DNA of 64,000 nt from Aquabacter sediminis (GTDB lineage Bacteria; Pseudomonadota; Alphaproteobacteria; Rhizobiales; Xanthobacteraceae). The DNA lies in the NCBI RefSeq assembly GCF_028863665.1, contig NZ_JARBFX010000003.1:62001-126000 (forward strand), given 5' to 3'. The notes beneath the pieces are model-generated. The model saw only the letters and a program-made list of their open reading frames with translations. It made no database searches and was not told the DNA's origin. Numbering within the stretch: position 1 is the stretch's first letter; the number at the start of each line of letters is the position of its first letter. Below, piece by piece: positions 18,003-28,805 of the stretch. The translations under genes were made by a program, and so were the position numbers.

Positions 18003-18494
18003 TCAAAGTCCCGAAATCATGGCACCGAGCTTTGCCTCGGCCACCAGTTCGCCCGCCACCCGGGCTTCGCCGCGATACCACCACATGTTGCGGCGGTGAG
18101 CCACTTTGGTCATGTGGTACTCCAGAACATCCCCCGGCCCGACCGGGCGACGGAACTTCGTCTCGTCGATGGTCATGAAGTAGACCAATGGCGCAAAGCC
18201 GGGGCCGGGTTCGCCGTGGGAGAGAATGCAGATGACTCCCGCCGTCTGCGCCATGCCTTCAATGATGAGAACACCGGGAAACACCGGATTGCCCGGGAAA
18301 TGGCCCTGGAATTGCGGCTCGTTGGCGGTGACGTTCTTGTAGCCGATGCACGACTGGTCGCCGTCGATCCGGTCGATGCGATCCACCAGGAGGAAGGGAT
18401 AACGGTGCGGCAGGCAGGCCATGATCTTCTGGATTCCGGCAGTCCCCAAGCTCTTGGGGCCATCGGCTGCATGTGACACCTGTGCCTCGCTCAT
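18003..18494 (-). CDS. fabZ: 3-hydroxyacyl-[acyl-carrier-protein] dehydratase
   Basis: A 163-residue hot-dog-fold dehydratase of fatty acid synthesis. The active-site segment [20 protein letters not shown] contains the catalytic His and Glu. Placement between lpxD and lpxA is the usual order and links 3-hydroxyacyl-ACP use in lipid A to fatty acid elongation. Its start overlaps lpxD by ATGA. Confidence 0.96.
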   Translation of the reverse strand: MSEAQVSHAADGPKSLGTAGIQKIMACLPHRYPFLLVDRIDRIDGDQSCIGYKNVTANEPQFQGHFPGNPVFPGVLIIEGMAQTAGVICILSHGEPGPGFAPLVYFMTIDETKFRRPVGPGDVLEYHMTKVAHRRNMWWYRGEARVAGELVAEAKLGAMISGL

Positions 18495-19558
18495 AACCCG
18501 CTATCCTCCCCTGCCCGCCTGGCGCCCGCCTCCGCGAGCTTCTTCAGTGTCGCGATCTCCCGGAACCATTCCCGCACCGGCTTGGCTGGCGAGCCACCCC
18601 ACCGCACGCCGGCAGGGACGTCGTCCTTCACATTGCTGGACGCAGCAATCTGGGCGCCGTCCCCGATGGTGACATGCCCGATCACACCGACCTGCCCCCC
18701 TAACATCACGAAGTCGCCAAGCGTCGCGCTCCCGGAGATGCCGGTCTGCGATACGACGATGCAGTGGCGACCGATCACCACATTGTGGGCGATCTGCACG
18801 AGATTATCGATCTTTGTTCCCTCGCCGATGACGGTATCTCGCAACGCGCCCCGATCAATCGTCGTCCCGGCGCCGATCTCCACATCGTCCTGCACAACCA
18901 CACGTCCGATCTGGGGCACCTTCAGGTGACCCCGCGGACTTGGTTGGAATCCGAACCCGTCCTGGCCGATGCGCACGCCCGGATGGATGATGACCCGATT
19001 GCCCACCAGCGCATGGATCAGCGACGCGCCGGCCCCGATGGCACTATCCCTGCCGATGCGCACCCCGGCCCCCAGCACCGCATTGGCACAGACGACGCTT
19101 CCCGCGCCGATCTCGACCCCCGGCCCGATCACGGAACCGGGATCCACCGTCACGCCATCCTCCAGCCGGGCCGTGGGATGGATGAAGGCGCCGGGCGCGA
19201 TGCCGGAATGGTCAAAGACCGGCTGCGGCCGGAGGGCCTTGGGGAACATCTGGCGCGTCACCGTCACGAACGCTTGGGCCGGGCGTGGCGAAACCAGGAT
19301 CACCACCCCCTCCGGCGCGTTTGCGGCGAACTTTTCGGTTGTGATGCAGATGCCAGCACGGGTGCGCTGGAAATCTGGCAGGTAGCGCGGCGCGTCGAAG
19401 AAAACGAGGTCACTGGCACCTGCGTCCCCCAGTGTGGAGACACCCGTGATCGCCACTGCCTTCTCCGGCCGCTCCCCCATCAGGCGCGCACCGCTGAGGG
19501 TGATCACCTCATCCAGGCCCAGTGGCGCTGGCAGGGGGAAGAAGGTGGGATCGCTCAT
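18491..19558 (-). CDS. lpxD: UDP-3-O-(3-hydroxyacyl)glucosamine N-acyltransferase
   Basis: A 355-residue trimeric acyltransferase for the third lipid A step. An N-terminal uridine-binding domain is followed by a beta-helix of hexapeptide repeats ([37 protein letters not shown] with the catalytic His) and a C-terminal helix. The start at 19558 ([10 protein letters not shown]) suits the family; an ATG eight codons upstream at 19582 is in frame but has no better ribosome site. It follows bamA and overlaps fabZ. Confidence 0.94.
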   Translation of the reverse strand: MSDPTFFPLPAPLGLDEVITLSGARLMGERPEKAVAITGVSTLGDAGASDLVFFDAPRYLPDFQRTRAGICITTEKFAANAPEGVVILVSPRPAQAFVTVTRQMFPKALRPQPVFDHSGIAPGAFIHPTARLEDGVTVDPGSVIGPGVEIGAGSVVCANAVLGAGVRIGRDSAIGAGASLIHALVGNRVIIHPGVRIGQDGFGFQPSPRGHLKVPQIGRVVVQDDVEIGAGTTIDRGALRDTVIGEGTKIDNLVQIAHNVVIGRHCIVVSQTGISGSATLGDFVMLGGQVGVIGHVTIGDGAQIAASSNVKDDVPAGVRWGGSPAKPVREWFREIATLKKLAEAGARRAGEDSGL

Positions 19559-19608
19559 GAGGATTTCGCTTTTCGACTGCATCGACGGGCGATGCTCAAA
19601 CGTGAAAC

Positions 19609-19638
19609 GGGCGCCGGGCGCAATGCACGCCGGCGCCC
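19609..19638 (-). other. Hairpin in the bamA-lpxD spacer
   Basis: A perfect 9-bp inverted repeat GGGCGCCGG/CCGGCGCCC with a 12-base loop lies in the 99-bp space between bamA and lpxD. No T run follows on the minus strand. It may adjust mRNA stability or act as a partial attenuator between the two genes. Confidence 0.45.
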
Positions 19639-19657
19639 GATCTCCGGGACCTGAAAA

Positions 19658-22084
19658 TCAGAAGCGGGTGCCGCCCGAGAAGCGGAATGCCTGCGTCTGG
19701 TCGTACTGGGCCTGCGAGAGGACATAGGCATAGTCGAAGCGCAGCGGACCGAACGGCGACTGCCAGATCAAGCTCGCGCCCACGGACGACCGCACGCCAT
19801 TGTCGTCGGCGACGCAGACAGAGCCGGTGGCATTCTTCGACCCCGACGGGCAGGTGTAGACCGGCGCACCCGCGAAAGTCGTCGAGCCCGTATAGTCGAA
19901 CAGCGATCCCACATCGAAGAACAAGGCGCCCTTCATGCCCACGTCCTTCGGCAGGAAAGCGAGCGGGAACTGCACTTCCGCAGACGTGCCCCAGTAGGCC
20001 GTACCGCCCAGGGAGTCGAGCTGAAGAGAAGCGATATCGCGCGGACCGATGCCGGACGGCGCGAAGCCGCGGACCAGTTCAGGACCCTTGAAGAAGTTAT
20101 CCATGATCAGGAGGTCGTTATTGCCCCAAGCGGAGACATAACCACCCTGAGCGCGCAGGATGAGGATCCAGTCATTGATCAGCGGATAATAGTAGCGGAT
20201 GTCGCCGGTGGTGCGGATGAAGTTCACGTCACCGCCGAGGCCGGCGAAGTCCTGCTTGAGTTCGGCATAGACGCCGCTGGTCGGGTTGATGTTGCTGTCG
20301 AGCGTATTGAACGACAGGGTGTAGCCCGCAACGGAGGTGATCGTGGTGCCCTGAGCCACTGCCTCGATGATCGCCCAAGAGGCCTGGCCGGCGCACACCG
20401 CGTAGATGGTGGCCCCGTAGATTGCGCCGACATAGTCGTCGCAGCCCAGGTTCAGCGAGCGCGAATAGAGGTTGTAACGCAGGGCCAGCGTCACTTCGTC
20501 GGTGATCGGGAGGCCGAAGCGGATGCCACCGCCAATCGTCTCAGAGCCGTACGAGGTGTAGCTCGTGGGGCTCGTCTCCTTCCAGTAGAGGTCGAAGCCC
20601 GCGGCCAGGCGATAGCCCATGAAATAGGGTTCGGTGAAGGAGAACTCAGCGCCCTGGGCATACTGGCCGAGGGAGCCGGCGATGCGCACATACTGGCCGC
20701 GACCGAGGAAGTTCTTCTCACCCAGCGAGACTTCGCCGATGAAGCCGTCCGAGGTGGAGTAGCCGCCGGAGACCGAGAACTCACCCGTGGGCTGGTCTTC
20801 CACGTCCACCACCAGGATCACGCGGTCCGGGGCGGAGCCGGGCTCGGTGGTGATCTTGACGGTCTTGAAGTAGCCGAGGTTGCGCAGGCGGCGCTCGGCC
20901 CGGTCCACCATCACGCGGTTGTAGGCATCGCCTTCGCCGATATCGAACTCGCGCCGGACAACCCAGTCACGGGTGCGGGTGTTGCCGCGGATCTCGATGC
21001 GCTCGATGTAGACGCGCGGTCCTTCCTCGACGACGAAGACCACGTTGATCTTCTTGGCCTCGAAGTCGCGGTCGCCGCGCGGGCGAACCTGGGCAAAGGC
21101 ATAGCCGCTCTTGGAGACCTCGATGGTGATGTTCTCAACCGACTTCTCGACGAGCTCGGCGTTGTAGATCTGGCCATCGGCCACCCGCAGCGCATTGCGC
21201 AGGTTGGCGGCAGGCACGTCGCGGATGTTGGACACCACATCCACCTTGCCGAACCGATACTGGCTCCCCTCGTCCAGAACGAAGGTGATCGTGAACGCCT
21301 TGCCATCCGGCTCCAGCTCAGCTGAGGCCGACAGGATGCGGAAGTCGGCATAGCCGTTCTTGAGGTAGAAGCGACGCAGCATCTCCTGATCGGCATTGAT
21401 GCGATCGGGATCATAGACGTCCGTGGACTTCAGGAACGACAGCCAGTTCGTGGTCGAGGTCGAGATCACGTCCTTCAGCTTGAAGTCCGAGAACGCCTTG
21501 TTGCCGACGAACTTGATGTCCTTGACGCCAACCTTCTCGCCCTCGGTGATCTCGAACACCAAGTCAACGCGGCCATTGCCGCGATCGATCGTCACCGGGT
21601 TGACGCGCACGTCATTGCGGCCCGACCGGCGATAGACCTCGAGAATGCGCTGGGTATCGGCTTGGACAGTGGCCTTGGACAAGGTCCCGCGCGGCTTCGA
21701 CTGGATCTCGCCCAGGAGCACGTCGTCCTTGATCTTCTTGTTTCCTTCGAAGGCGATCCGGTTGATCACCTCATTCTCGGAGACGCGCACCACAAGGCGA
21801 CCGCCCTGCTGGGAGACGTTCACATCCGAGAAAAGCCCGGTGGCGTAAAGCGCCGCGAGCCCTTCATTGATCTTGGCCGGCGTCAGCGGACCGGTGCCGA
21901 AGTAAGATCGGATGGTGGCTGCATCCACCCTCCGATTTCCCTCAACCACGATGGAGCTGGAGGACTGCGCAGCCGCAGGGCTCGCCGAAAGGAGTGAAAC
22001 AGTCGCCGTCGTGGTCGTCGCGATGGAGAGCGCGATGCCCAGGGTGGCGGCCAGCTTCACGAGAACCCGCATCGGAGCAGTCAT
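19658..22084 (-). CDS. bamA: Outer membrane protein assembly factor BamA
   Basis: An 808-residue Omp85 protein that folds beta-barrel proteins into the outer membrane. A signal peptide (about residues 5-40, ending ASPAAAQ) precedes five POTRA domains (the first starts SIVVEGNRRVDAATIRSYF) and a C-terminal 16-strand barrel ending in aromatic FRFSGGTRF. The start at 22084 gives a normal signal sequence; the 46 codons of open frame upstream do not. It sits between rseP and lpxD, the standard order. Confidence 0.96.
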   Translation of the reverse strand: MTAPMRVLVKLAATLGIALSIATTTTATVSLLSASPAAAQSSSSIVVEGNRRVDAATIRSYFGTGPLTPAKINEGLAALYATGLFSDVNVSQQGGRLVVRVSENEVINRIAFEGNKKIKDDVLLGEIQSKPRGTLSKATVQADTQRILEVYRRSGRNDVRVNPVTIDRGNGRVDLVFEITEGEKVGVKDIKFVGNKAFSDFKLKDVISTSTTNWLSFLKSTDVYDPDRINADQEMLRRFYLKNGYADFRILSASAELEPDGKAFTITFVLDEGSQYRFGKVDVVSNIRDVPAANLRNALRVADGQIYNAELVEKSVENITIEVSKSGYAFAQVRPRGDRDFEAKKINVVFVVEEGPRVYIERIEIRGNTRTRDWVVRREFDIGEGDAYNRVMVDRAERRLRNLGYFKTVKITTEPGSAPDRVILVVDVEDQPTGEFSVSGGYSTSDGFIGEVSLGEKNFLGRGQYVRIAGSLGQYAQGAEFSFTEPYFMGYRLAAGFDLYWKETSPTSYTSYGSETIGGGIRFGLPITDEVTLALRYNLYSRSLNLGCDDYVGAIYGATIYAVCAGQASWAIIEAVAQGTTITSVAGYTLSFNTLDSNINPTSGVYAELKQDFAGLGGDVNFIRTTGDIRYYYPLINDWILILRAQGGYVSAWGNNDLLIMDNFFKGPELVRGFAPSGIGPRDIASLQLDSLGGTAYWGTSAEVQFPLAFLPKDVGMKGALFFDVGSLFDYTGSTTFAGAPVYTCPSGSKNATGSVCVADDNGVRSSVGASLIWQSPFGPLRFDYAYVLSQAQYDQTQAFRFSGGTRF

Positions 22085-22268
22085 ATGGCACGCAACCTCG
22101 ATTTCGTTGTCCAAGAGCCCGGGCGCCGGAGCGTCCGGATTCTGACCTTCGTCGCGCTTGTACAGGCTTTTAACCGCGCTGCAAACGCCTGACACACCAG
22201 TGGCTTCCGGTTTTCCCATCACCGTGGCTCAGACGCCACGACGCCCTTCGACCATGCTGAATTAAATC

Positions 22269-23414
22269 TTACATCGCCGCCAGATGCAGCACATCGTTCC
22301 AGGTCGCGAAGACCATCAGCATCAGCACGATGGCAAGGCCGATGCGGAACCCGATGTCCTGCGTCCGCGGGCTGAGCGGGCGACCCCGCACGGCCTCCAC
22401 AGCGTAGAACAGGAGATGCCCGCCATCCAAGAGGGGGATGGGAAACAGGTTAAGAAGACCGATGGAGACAGACAGCACCGCAGCCAGGGAGAGGAGCGCC
22501 CCGATTCCATGAGTCGCTACCTGCCCCGATACCTGCGCGATGCGGATGGGGCCGCCCAGCTGATCGGTGGATTCGCGCCCTGAAATCACCCCGCCCAGAT
22601 AGTCGAAGGTGCGGGTAACGACGAACCAGGTTTCCTGTGCCCCCATGCCCACCGCTTCCACCGGGCCGTAGCGACGGGTGGTCACGTCGGCGGCCGCCAG
22701 AGAGCGGGAGATCCCCAGAAGGCCGAGGCGATGGACGTTGCCGAAGCTGTCCTTCATCTCCTTCAGCTCGGGAATCGCAGTGAGGGTCACGTCCGCGCCG
22801 CCCCGGTCCACCACGAAGGTGAGCTGTTGGCCGGCGCTGGCGCCCACCACGCGCTGCATGTCGGAGAAGCTCTCGATGGGCTTGCCATCAATGGACAGGA
22901 TGAGATCGCCGGTCTGGAACCCCGCGCGCTCGGCCGCGCTGGCCGGCGTGATCTGGTCGACACGCGGCTGGGTGACCTGTCGGCCGAAGGTCATGAAGAC
23001 AAGGGCAAAGATCACGATCGCCAGGATGAAGTTGGCGATCGGGCCCGCCGCCACAATGGCCGCGCGCCACCGCAGAGGCTGGTAGAAGAAGCTCTCCCGG
23101 CGCTCCGCCGCACTCATCTGGCTGAGCTTGCGCTCATCGGGGGTGCTGGCCGCATCCTCGTCGCCGAAGAAGCGCACATAGCCACCGAGCGGCACCGCCG
23201 CCAGCCGCCAGCGCGTGCCATGGCGATCAGTGAAGCCCGCAATCTCTGGCCCGAAGCCGAGGGAGAAGGTCAGCACCCGGACGCCTGCCCGGCGGGCGAC
23301 CCAGAAGTGACCCAACTCGTGAAAAAACACCACCAGGGTGAGAACAAACAGGAACGGTACGATATAACCGATGATCGAGGACCCCAGTGAACCCATGCCG
23401 GTCAAAACATCCAT
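22269..23414 (-). CDS. rseP: RIP metalloprotease RseP (site-2 protease)
   Basis: A 381-residue intramembrane zinc protease of family M50. HELGH in the first membrane segment gives two His ligands and the catalytic Glu; the third ligand is the Asp of NLFPIPLLDGGHLLF near the C-terminus. One clear PDZ domain (RVDQITPASAAERAGFQTGD onward) lies between the membrane segments. It cleaves anti-sigma factors and clears signal-peptide remnants in other bacteria. The substrate here is not shown. Confidence 0.95.
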   Translation of the reverse strand: MDVLTGMGSLGSSIIGYIVPFLFVLTLVVFFHELGHFWVARRAGVRVLTFSLGFGPEIAGFTDRHGTRWRLAAVPLGGYVRFFGDEDAASTPDERKLSQMSAAERRESFFYQPLRWRAAIVAAGPIANFILAIVIFALVFMTFGRQVTQPRVDQITPASAAERAGFQTGDLILSIDGKPIESFSDMQRVVGASAGQQLTFVVDRGGADVTLTAIPELKEMKDSFGNVHRLGLLGISRSLAAADVTTRRYGPVEAVGMGAQETWFVVTRTFDYLGGVISGRESTDQLGGPIRIAQVSGQVATHGIGALLSLAAVLSVSIGLLNLFPIPLLDGGHLLFYAVEAVRGRPLSPRTQDIGFRIGLAIVLMLMVFATWNDVLHLAAM

Positions 23415-23490
23415 CGTCCGTTCCTCGATAACGCTGCGTCATTTCTTGACCGCCGGACATCGTCCGGCAAATGCAGGAAGAACACAGCTC

Positions 23491-24660
23491 TTAGGATGCC
23501 TTTGCGGCAAACTTAGGCAAGAGTGAAGCGGCAATCGCGCGCGCCTCGCCGTCAAGGGCAAGGGCCGCCTGCACCGATTCCGGCGCCGGGCCGCCGGGCA
23601 GACGGCACAACGTCTCCTCGACCACATCAGCGATGCCGAAGACCCCGATTCGGCCTTCAAGGAACGCCGCGACCGCAACCTCATTGGCGCCATTGAGAAC
23701 GGTTGTTGCCCCTCCTCCAGCCGTCATCGCCTCGATGGCGAGGCGCAAGGCGGGGAAACGGACGAGATCGGGAGCCTCGAACGTCAGCGCGCCGAGGCGC
23801 GGCAGATCCAGGCGCCGGCATGACGTGTCGAGGCGGTCCGGGAACCCGAGGCAATGGGCAATTGGAACCCGCATGTCCGGCATGCCGAGCCCAGCCACCA
23901 CCGACCCGTCGCGGAACGCGACGAGGGCGTGCACCACCGATTCCGGATGAACCACGGTTTCGAGCTGGTCGGGCGCCAATGAAAACAGATGATGCGCCTC
24001 GATCAGTTCGAGGCCCTTGTTCATCAAGGTCGCAGAATCGATCGTGATCTTGGCGCCCATGGACCAGTTGGGATGCTTCAGCGCATCCGCAGCGGTTGCG
24101 CGAGCCATCTCCTCACGGCTCGCACGTCGGAATGGGCCGCCGGAGGCCGTCAGGGTCACACGTTCCACGTCCGCCACGCGGCCGGCCGCCAGAGCCTGGA
24201 ACACCGCATTGTGCTCGCTGTCCATGGGCAGAAGCGTGGTGCCCGTCCGAGCGGCTTCGGCCATGAAGAAGGCGCCGGCCGCCACGAGGCATTCCTTGTT
24301 GGCCACCGCCACCCGCCGGCCCGGCCCGAAGGCCGCCACGGTCGGAGCAAGCCCCGCAACGCCAGATATGGCCGCCACCACCAGGTCCGCGGGATGCCGG
24401 GCGGCCTCGAGCACCGCCGCCTGGCCTGATCCGCAGGCGATTCCCGAGCCGGACAGGAGGTCGGCCAGCCGCCGGCCCGCTGCCGCATCGGCCACCACAG
24501 CGAACCTCGCGCCGCAAGCGCGGGCCACCTCTGCGAGGGCATCGGCGTCACGCCCCCCAACCACCGCCTCCACCTTGAAGCGACTGCCCGCCTCTTCAAG
24601 CACCTTCAGCGTGCTGCGGCCCACCGACCCGGTCGCGCCGAGAATGGAAATGCTCTGCAT
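23491..24660 (-). CDS. dxr: 1-deoxy-D-xylulose 5-phosphate reductoisomerase
   Basis: A 389-residue NADPH-dependent enzyme making 2-C-methylerythritol 4-phosphate, the committed step of the MEP isoprenoid pathway. The Rossmann motif SILGATGSVGRSTL starts at residue 4, and MDSEHNAVFQAL and LTASGGPFR are active-site blocks. The start at 24660 is chosen because the 135 codons of open frame upstream overlap cdsA out of frame. It supplies the precursor used by UppS two genes upstream in the operon. Confidence 0.96.
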   Translation of the reverse strand: MQSISILGATGSVGRSTLKVLEEAGSRFKVEAVVGGRDADALAEVARACGARFAVVADAAAGRRLADLLSGSGIACGSGQAAVLEAARHPADLVVAAISGVAGLAPTVAAFGPGRRVAVANKECLVAAGAFFMAEAARTGTTLLPMDSEHNAVFQALAAGRVADVERVTLTASGGPFRRASREEMARATAADALKHPNWSMGAKITIDSATLMNKGLELIEAHHLFSLAPDQLETVVHPESVVHALVAFRDGSVVAGLGMPDMRVPIAHCLGFPDRLDTSCRRLDLPRLGALTFEAPDLVRFPALRLAIEAMTAGGGATTVLNGANEVAVAAFLEGRIGVFGIADVVEETLCRLPGGPAPESVQAALALDGEARAIAASLLPKFAAKAS

Positions 24661-24668
24661 GTCTCTCT

Positions 24669-25478
24669 CTACCACAACAGCAGACCGGCGGCGGGAGAGG
24701 CAGGACTGTGCGCGAAGCCGATCAGGAAGGCGAGAAGGGCAGCGGCCATGAAGCCGTCCACCCGATCCAGCACACCTCCATGACCTGGAATCAGCCGGCT
24801 CGTATCCTTCACGCCGAAGGCGCGCTTGAAGGCCGATTCCGCGAGGTCGCCCATCTGGGAGGCAAGGGAGATGAAAGCGCCGAGCACCAGCAAGGCGGGC
24901 ACCAAATAAAGGCCGCTCAGGGCCAGGAGGCCACAGCCGGCCGCCGTGCCGATCACTGCACCACCAATGGCGCCGGACCAAGTCTTGTTGGGGGACAGGC
25001 GGGGGGCGAGCTTGGGTCCACCCAAGGCGCGGCCGGTAAAATAGGCGCCGATGTCCGTGCCCCAAACCACCGCATAGAGGAACAGCACGGCGGAAAGCCC
25101 CAGCCGGTCATCCCCCCGCAACAGGATCAGCGGCAGGCACACCGTCGCCGCGCACAAAACGCCCGCCGCCGACCACCCCGCCGGCCGGCCGAAAGACGCG
25201 CATAAGAGCGCCCCCGCAAGAAGAAGCGGAAGGGCAAACAGGCTTTGCGCGAACAACAGGCACGCCACGGCGGCGCAAAGCGTCGCCGCCGCTACCCCCA
25301 AATAGGGAAAGCGAGGGGCGATGCCGGCCACCTTCCCCCATTCATAGGCCACGCTGATGCCGGCGCAGAGCCAGAGCGCTACGAAAACATAGCCCCCCAA
25401 ATAGGTCACACCCAGCACCACCGGCGCCAGGATCAGCGCCGACAAGGTGCGCTGCTTAAGATCGGGATTGCCGCTCAC
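24669..25478 (-). CDS. cdsA: Phosphatidate cytidylyltransferase
   Basis: A 269-residue membrane enzyme making CDP-diacylglycerol from phosphatidate and CTP, the branch point of phospholipid synthesis. Seven or eight hydrophobic segments are visible, and the C-terminal signature appears as [20 protein letters not shown]. It overlaps uppS by ATGA and lies 8 bp before dxr. Confidence 0.95.
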   Translation of the reverse strand: MSGNPDLKQRTLSALILAPVVLGVTYLGGYVFVALWLCAGISVAYEWGKVAGIAPRFPYLGVAAATLCAAVACLLFAQSLFALPLLLAGALLCASFGRPAGWSAAGVLCAATVCLPLILLRGDDRLGLSAVLFLYAVVWGTDIGAYFTGRALGGPKLAPRLSPNKTWSGAIGGAVIGTAAGCGLLALSGLYLVPALLVLGAFISLASQMGDLAESAFKRAFGVKDTSRLIPGHGGVLDRVDGFMAAALLAFLIGFAHSPASPAAGLLLW

Positions 25479-26245
25479 GAGCGCGCGCTGCCGGTGCGCG
25501 CGGTGACCCCGCCGAAACGCCGATCCCGACGGGCGAACTCCTCGATCGCCTGCTCAAGCGAAGCCCGATCAAAATCCGGCCAGTAGATGGGCAGGAACAC
25601 AAGTTCGGAATAAGCCGCCTGCCACAACAGGAAATTGGAAAGGCGTTGCTCGCCGCTGGTCCGCACGATCAGATCGGGGTCGGGAATGTCCGCAGTGTCG
25701 AGGTGACGGCCCACCAGATCCGCCGTGACCTGTTCCGGACGCAGCTTTCCGGCGAGCACGTCCTCGGCGATGCGCCGGGCAGCGGCTGCGATCTCCTGCC
25801 GGCCGCCATAGTTGAAGGCGACGATCAGTGTGAGGCCACCATTGTCCTTTGTGAGTGCTTCCGCCTCATCCAACAGATGCACGATGTCCTTCGGCAAGCT
25901 GGCCCGTTCGCCGATGATCCGCACCCGCACATGGGCCGCGTGCAGCTCGGCGAGATCGTGGCGGACGAACCGCTTCAGCAGGCCGAGCAGGTCGGAGACC
26001 TCGCTCGCCGGTCGTGCCCAGTTCTCGCTGGAAAAACTGTAGATGGTGAGGAAGCGGATGCCCATCTCGCGCGCGGCGCGCACGCACCGCCGCAACGCCT
26101 CCACGCCGCGCCGATGCCCCTCGAACCGCGGCAGGTTGCGGGAGGTCGCCCAGCGGCCATTGCCGTCCATGATGACGCCCACATGCACCGGGACGCCGGC
26201 CTGCGCCTTCGTCTCAGAGCTGTCGGCGCCCTCGCGCGTGGACAT
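25475..26245 (-). CDS. uppS: Isoprenyl (undecaprenyl) diphosphate synthase
   Basis: A 256-residue cis-prenyltransferase making the C55 lipid carrier for peptidoglycan and O-antigen. [13 protein letters not shown] contains the catalytic Asp; SSENWARP and [20 protein letters not shown] are the later conserved blocks. The start at 26245 (MSTREG) has AGGGGG upstream and gives the usual length. In-frame ATGs at 26269 and 26284 would add a basic tail, the latter placing the start 2 bp from the frr stop. Confidence 0.94.
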   Translation of the reverse strand: MSTREGADSSETKAQAGVPVHVGVIMDGNGRWATSRNLPRFEGHRRGVEALRRCVRAAREMGIRFLTIYSFSSENWARPASEVSDLLGLLKRFVRHDLAELHAAHVRVRIIGERASLPKDIVHLLDEAEALTKDNGGLTLIVAFNYGGRQEIAAAARRIAEDVLAGKLRPEQVTADLVGRHLDTADIPDPDLIVRTSGEQRLSNFLLWQAAYSELVFLPIYWPDFDRASLEQAIEEFARRDRRFGGVTARTGSARS

Positions 26246-26286
26246 CGGCCCGCCCCCTGTCTTGCCCATCCGCAACCGGGCCATCC

Positions 26287-26850
26287 TCAAACGGAGAGGA
26301 TTTCCTTTTCCTTTTGCTGCAAGACCTGGTCCACCTCGGCAATGGCCTCGTCGGTGGCCTTCTGCACCTGGGCGGACTGGCGCTCGAGATCATCGGCGCT
26401 GATCTCGCTGTCCTTCTCAAGCTTCTTCAGGTGGTCCATGCCGTCACGGCGCACATGGCGTACAGAGACGCGGGCCGCCTCGGCATATTTGTGCGCGACC
26501 TTGACCATCTCCTGGCGGCGCTCCTGGTTGAGCTCCGGAATGCGAATGCGCAGCACCTGGCCTTCGGTTGCCGGCGTGAGGCCCAGGTTGGAATTGATGA
26601 TGGCCTTCTCAACCGCGCTCACCATGGAGCGGTCCCACACCTGCACGGAGAGCATGCGAGGCTCGGGCACCGAGACGGTGGCTACCTGGTTGAGAGGCAT
26701 ATGAGCGCCATAGGCATCGATCTGGATGGGCTCCAGCAGGCTGGCGCTGGCGCGGCCGGTGCGCAGGCCACCGAGTTCCTGCTTCAGCACGGAGATCGCA
26801 CCCTGCATCCGGCGCTTCAGGTCGGCGATGTCGAAGGGCCCGCTGCTCAT
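26287..26850 (-). CDS. frr: Ribosome recycling factor
   Basis: A 187-residue RRF that splits post-termination ribosomes together with EF-G. The long coiled-coil domain I and the segment [16 protein letters not shown], plus [18 protein letters not shown] near the C-terminus, are characteristic. The start at 26850 gives normal length; the open frame upstream lies in the pyrH-frr spacer. It follows pyrH by 195 bp in the same direction. Confidence 0.96.
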   Translation of the reverse strand: MSSGPFDIADLKRRMQGAISVLKQELGGLRTGRASASLLEPIQIDAYGAHMPLNQVATVSVPEPRMLSVQVWDRSMVSAVEKAIINSNLGLTPATEGQVLRIRIPELNQERRQEMVKVAHKYAEAARVSVRHVRRDGMDHLKKLEKDSEISADDLERQSAQVQKATDEAIAEVDQVLQQKEKEILSV

Positions 26851-27045
26851 GGCATACCTCTGTTTTATCTGCTGCGGCGCTCGGGCCGCCGCCTTCCGCC
26901 TCTTTTCACCGTGCCAAGTGCGAACTGGAAGCCCGCACGTTGCGACAGGGTGGGAGGAAAGAAGGCTGGAATGTCCAATCCGTCGCGACCGCTGCGCCAA
27001 AGGCTGCGCCGGCCGGGTGAACACACCACGGCCGGAACACAGTTT

Positions 27046-27762
27046 CTAGGGCGCGACCACGGTCACACGTCCCTCGCCCCGCGCCGCCGAGACGATGGCG
27101 CCTGGCTCGCGGATGGAGAAGACGATTATCGGCAAGGCCGCCTCGCGGGCAAGCGCGAAGGCCGCGGCATCCATGACCTTGAGATCATGGGCAAGCGCCT
27201 CGTCATGGGTGAGGCGTTCATAGCGCTGCGCGTTCGGGTCGAGCTTCGGGTCGGCGGTATAGACGCCGTCCACGTTGGTCGCCTTCAGCACGGCGTCGCA
27301 ATCCAACTCCGCAGCACGCAAGGCAGCGCCAGTGTCGGTGGTGAAGTAGGGATTGCCCGTTCCACCCGCCAGTAGCACGATGCGGCCGCGCCGCAGATGC
27401 CGCATGGCCGGCTGGCGCGCATAGGGCTCGCACACGGTCGGCATGGGAATGGCCGACATTGTGCGCGCCGGCTCGCCCGCCGCCTCGACCGCCTGCTCCA
27501 AGGCGAGGCAGTTCATGACGGTGGCAAGCATGCCCATGTGATCGGCGGTGGAGCGGTCGAGATCCTCGCCCGCCACCCGCGCGCCACGCAGGATGTTGCC
27601 GCCGCCGACGACCACCGCCACTTCGCAGCCGAGCGCACGCACGGCCACGAGGTCACGGGCGATGCGCGTGACGGTGGGGGGATGGAGCCCGAACGGCTCC
27701 GGTCCCATCAAGGCCTCTCCGGAGACCTTGATGAGGACGCGGGGATAGGGAAGGTCGGTCAC
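27046..27762 (-). CDS. pyrH: Uridylate kinase
   Basis: A 238-residue UMP kinase of the amino acid kinase fold, supplying UDP and hence UTP and UDP-sugars. [13 protein letters not shown] at the N-terminus binds phosphate, followed by [13 protein letters not shown] and [20 protein letters not shown]. The GTG at 27762 is preferred because it has GGGAGGGAGGGG just upstream and gives the family length; the longer ATG frame overlaps tsf. Confidence 0.95.
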   Translation of the reverse strand: MTDLPYPRVLIKVSGEALMGPEPFGLHPPTVTRIARDLVAVRALGCEVAVVVGGGNILRGARVAGEDLDRSTADHMGMLATVMNCLALEQAVEAAGEPARTMSAIPMPTVCEPYARQPAMRHLRRGRIVLLAGGTGNPYFTTDTGAALRAAELDCDAVLKATNVDGVYTADPKLDPNAQRYERLTHDEALAHDLKVMDAAAFALAREAALPIIVFSIREPGAIVSAARGEGRVTVVAP

Positions 27763-27778
27763 GCCCCTCCCTCCCGGT

Positions 27779-28702
27779 TCAGGACTGGCCCGCCGCGGCG
27801 GCCACTTCCGCCGCGAAATCGGTCTCTTCCTTCTCGATGCCCTCGCCGAGGGCATAGCGCACGAAGCCCTTGAGGGCGATCGGGGCGCCGACCGAGCCTT
27901 CATTCTCCTTCAGGACCTGCGCCACGGACTTGGAGCCGTCATGCACAAAGGCCTGATCAAGGAGGGTATTTTCCTTGAAGAAGGACTTCATGCCGCTCTC
28001 GGCGATCTTGTCCTGCACATTGGCGGGCTTGCCCTGGTGCTTCTCGAGGAGGATGGCCTTCTCGCGGGCAACGGTCGCCGGGTCGATGCCGGAGGCATCA
28101 AGCGCCAGCGGGTTCAGCGCGGCCACGTGCATGGCGATCTGGCGGCCGAGCACGGAGAGCTTCTCCACGTCGCCCGCCGACTCAAGCGCGACGAGCACGC
28201 CGATGCGGCCCTGCCCCTCAGTCACGGCGCCGTGCACGTAGGTGGCAACGATGCCCTTCTCGACCTGCAGCTTCACCGAGCGGCGAAGGGTCATGTTCTC
28301 GCCGATGGTGGCGATCAGGCTCTGCAGCTTGTCGGCGACGGTCACCGTCTCGCCCGGGAACTTGGCAGCGGCGAGCGCTTCCACGGTGCCGTCGGTGTTG
28401 ATGGCAACCTTGGCGGCCTCGCGCACGAACGCCTGGAAGTCCGCATTGCGGGCGACGAAGTCGGTTTCCGCATTCACCTCGACGGCGGCAGCGTAGTGGC
28501 CGGACGATTCCACGGCCACGAGGCCCTCGGCGGCCACACGGCCGGCCTTCTTGGCGGCCTTGGCGAGGCCCTTCTTACGCAGCCAGTCCACAGCGGCTTC
28601 GATGTCGCCGTCGGTCTCGGTGAGCGCGGCCTTGCAGTCCATCATGCCGGCGCCGGTCTTGTCGCGCAGTTCCTTCACCAGTCCTGCAGTGATCGCGGCC
28701 AT
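27779..28702 (-). CDS. tsf: Translation elongation factor Ts
   Basis: A 307-residue guanine nucleotide exchange factor for EF-Tu. The N-terminal UBA-like domain has [18 protein letters not shown], and [17 protein letters not shown] is the core contact with EF-Tu. The start at 28702 ([12 protein letters not shown]) matches the family. It follows rpsB by 103 bp and precedes pyrH by 16 bp. Confidence 0.97.
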   Translation of the reverse strand: MAAITAGLVKELRDKTGAGMMDCKAALTETDGDIEAAVDWLRKKGLAKAAKKAGRVAAEGLVAVESSGHYAAAVEVNAETDFVARNADFQAFVREAAKVAINTDGTVEALAAAKFPGETVTVADKLQSLIATIGENMTLRRSVKLQVEKGIVATYVHGAVTEGQGRIGVLVALESAGDVEKLSVLGRQIAMHVAALNPLALDASGIDPATVAREKAILLEKHQGKPANVQDKIAESGMKSFFKENTLLDQAFVHDGSKSVAQVLKENEGSVGAPIALKGFVRYALGEGIEKEETDFAAEVAAAAGQS

Positions 28703-28805
28703 GCTCAGCTTCCTCTTCTTCTCACACCACGGCCGGCAAGGGGGCATCCCGAGCCGGCCGCCGGAGCCTGGTGGCCCCTCTTCAGTTCAACTCCGCACCG
28801 AAAGA

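Noticed and set aside
28741-28777. GGGGC...GCCCC hairpin in the rpsB-tsf spacer as a terminator or attenuator
   Set aside because: The inner stem has mismatches and a very tight loop, and no T run follows; rpsB and tsf are normally co-transcribed.
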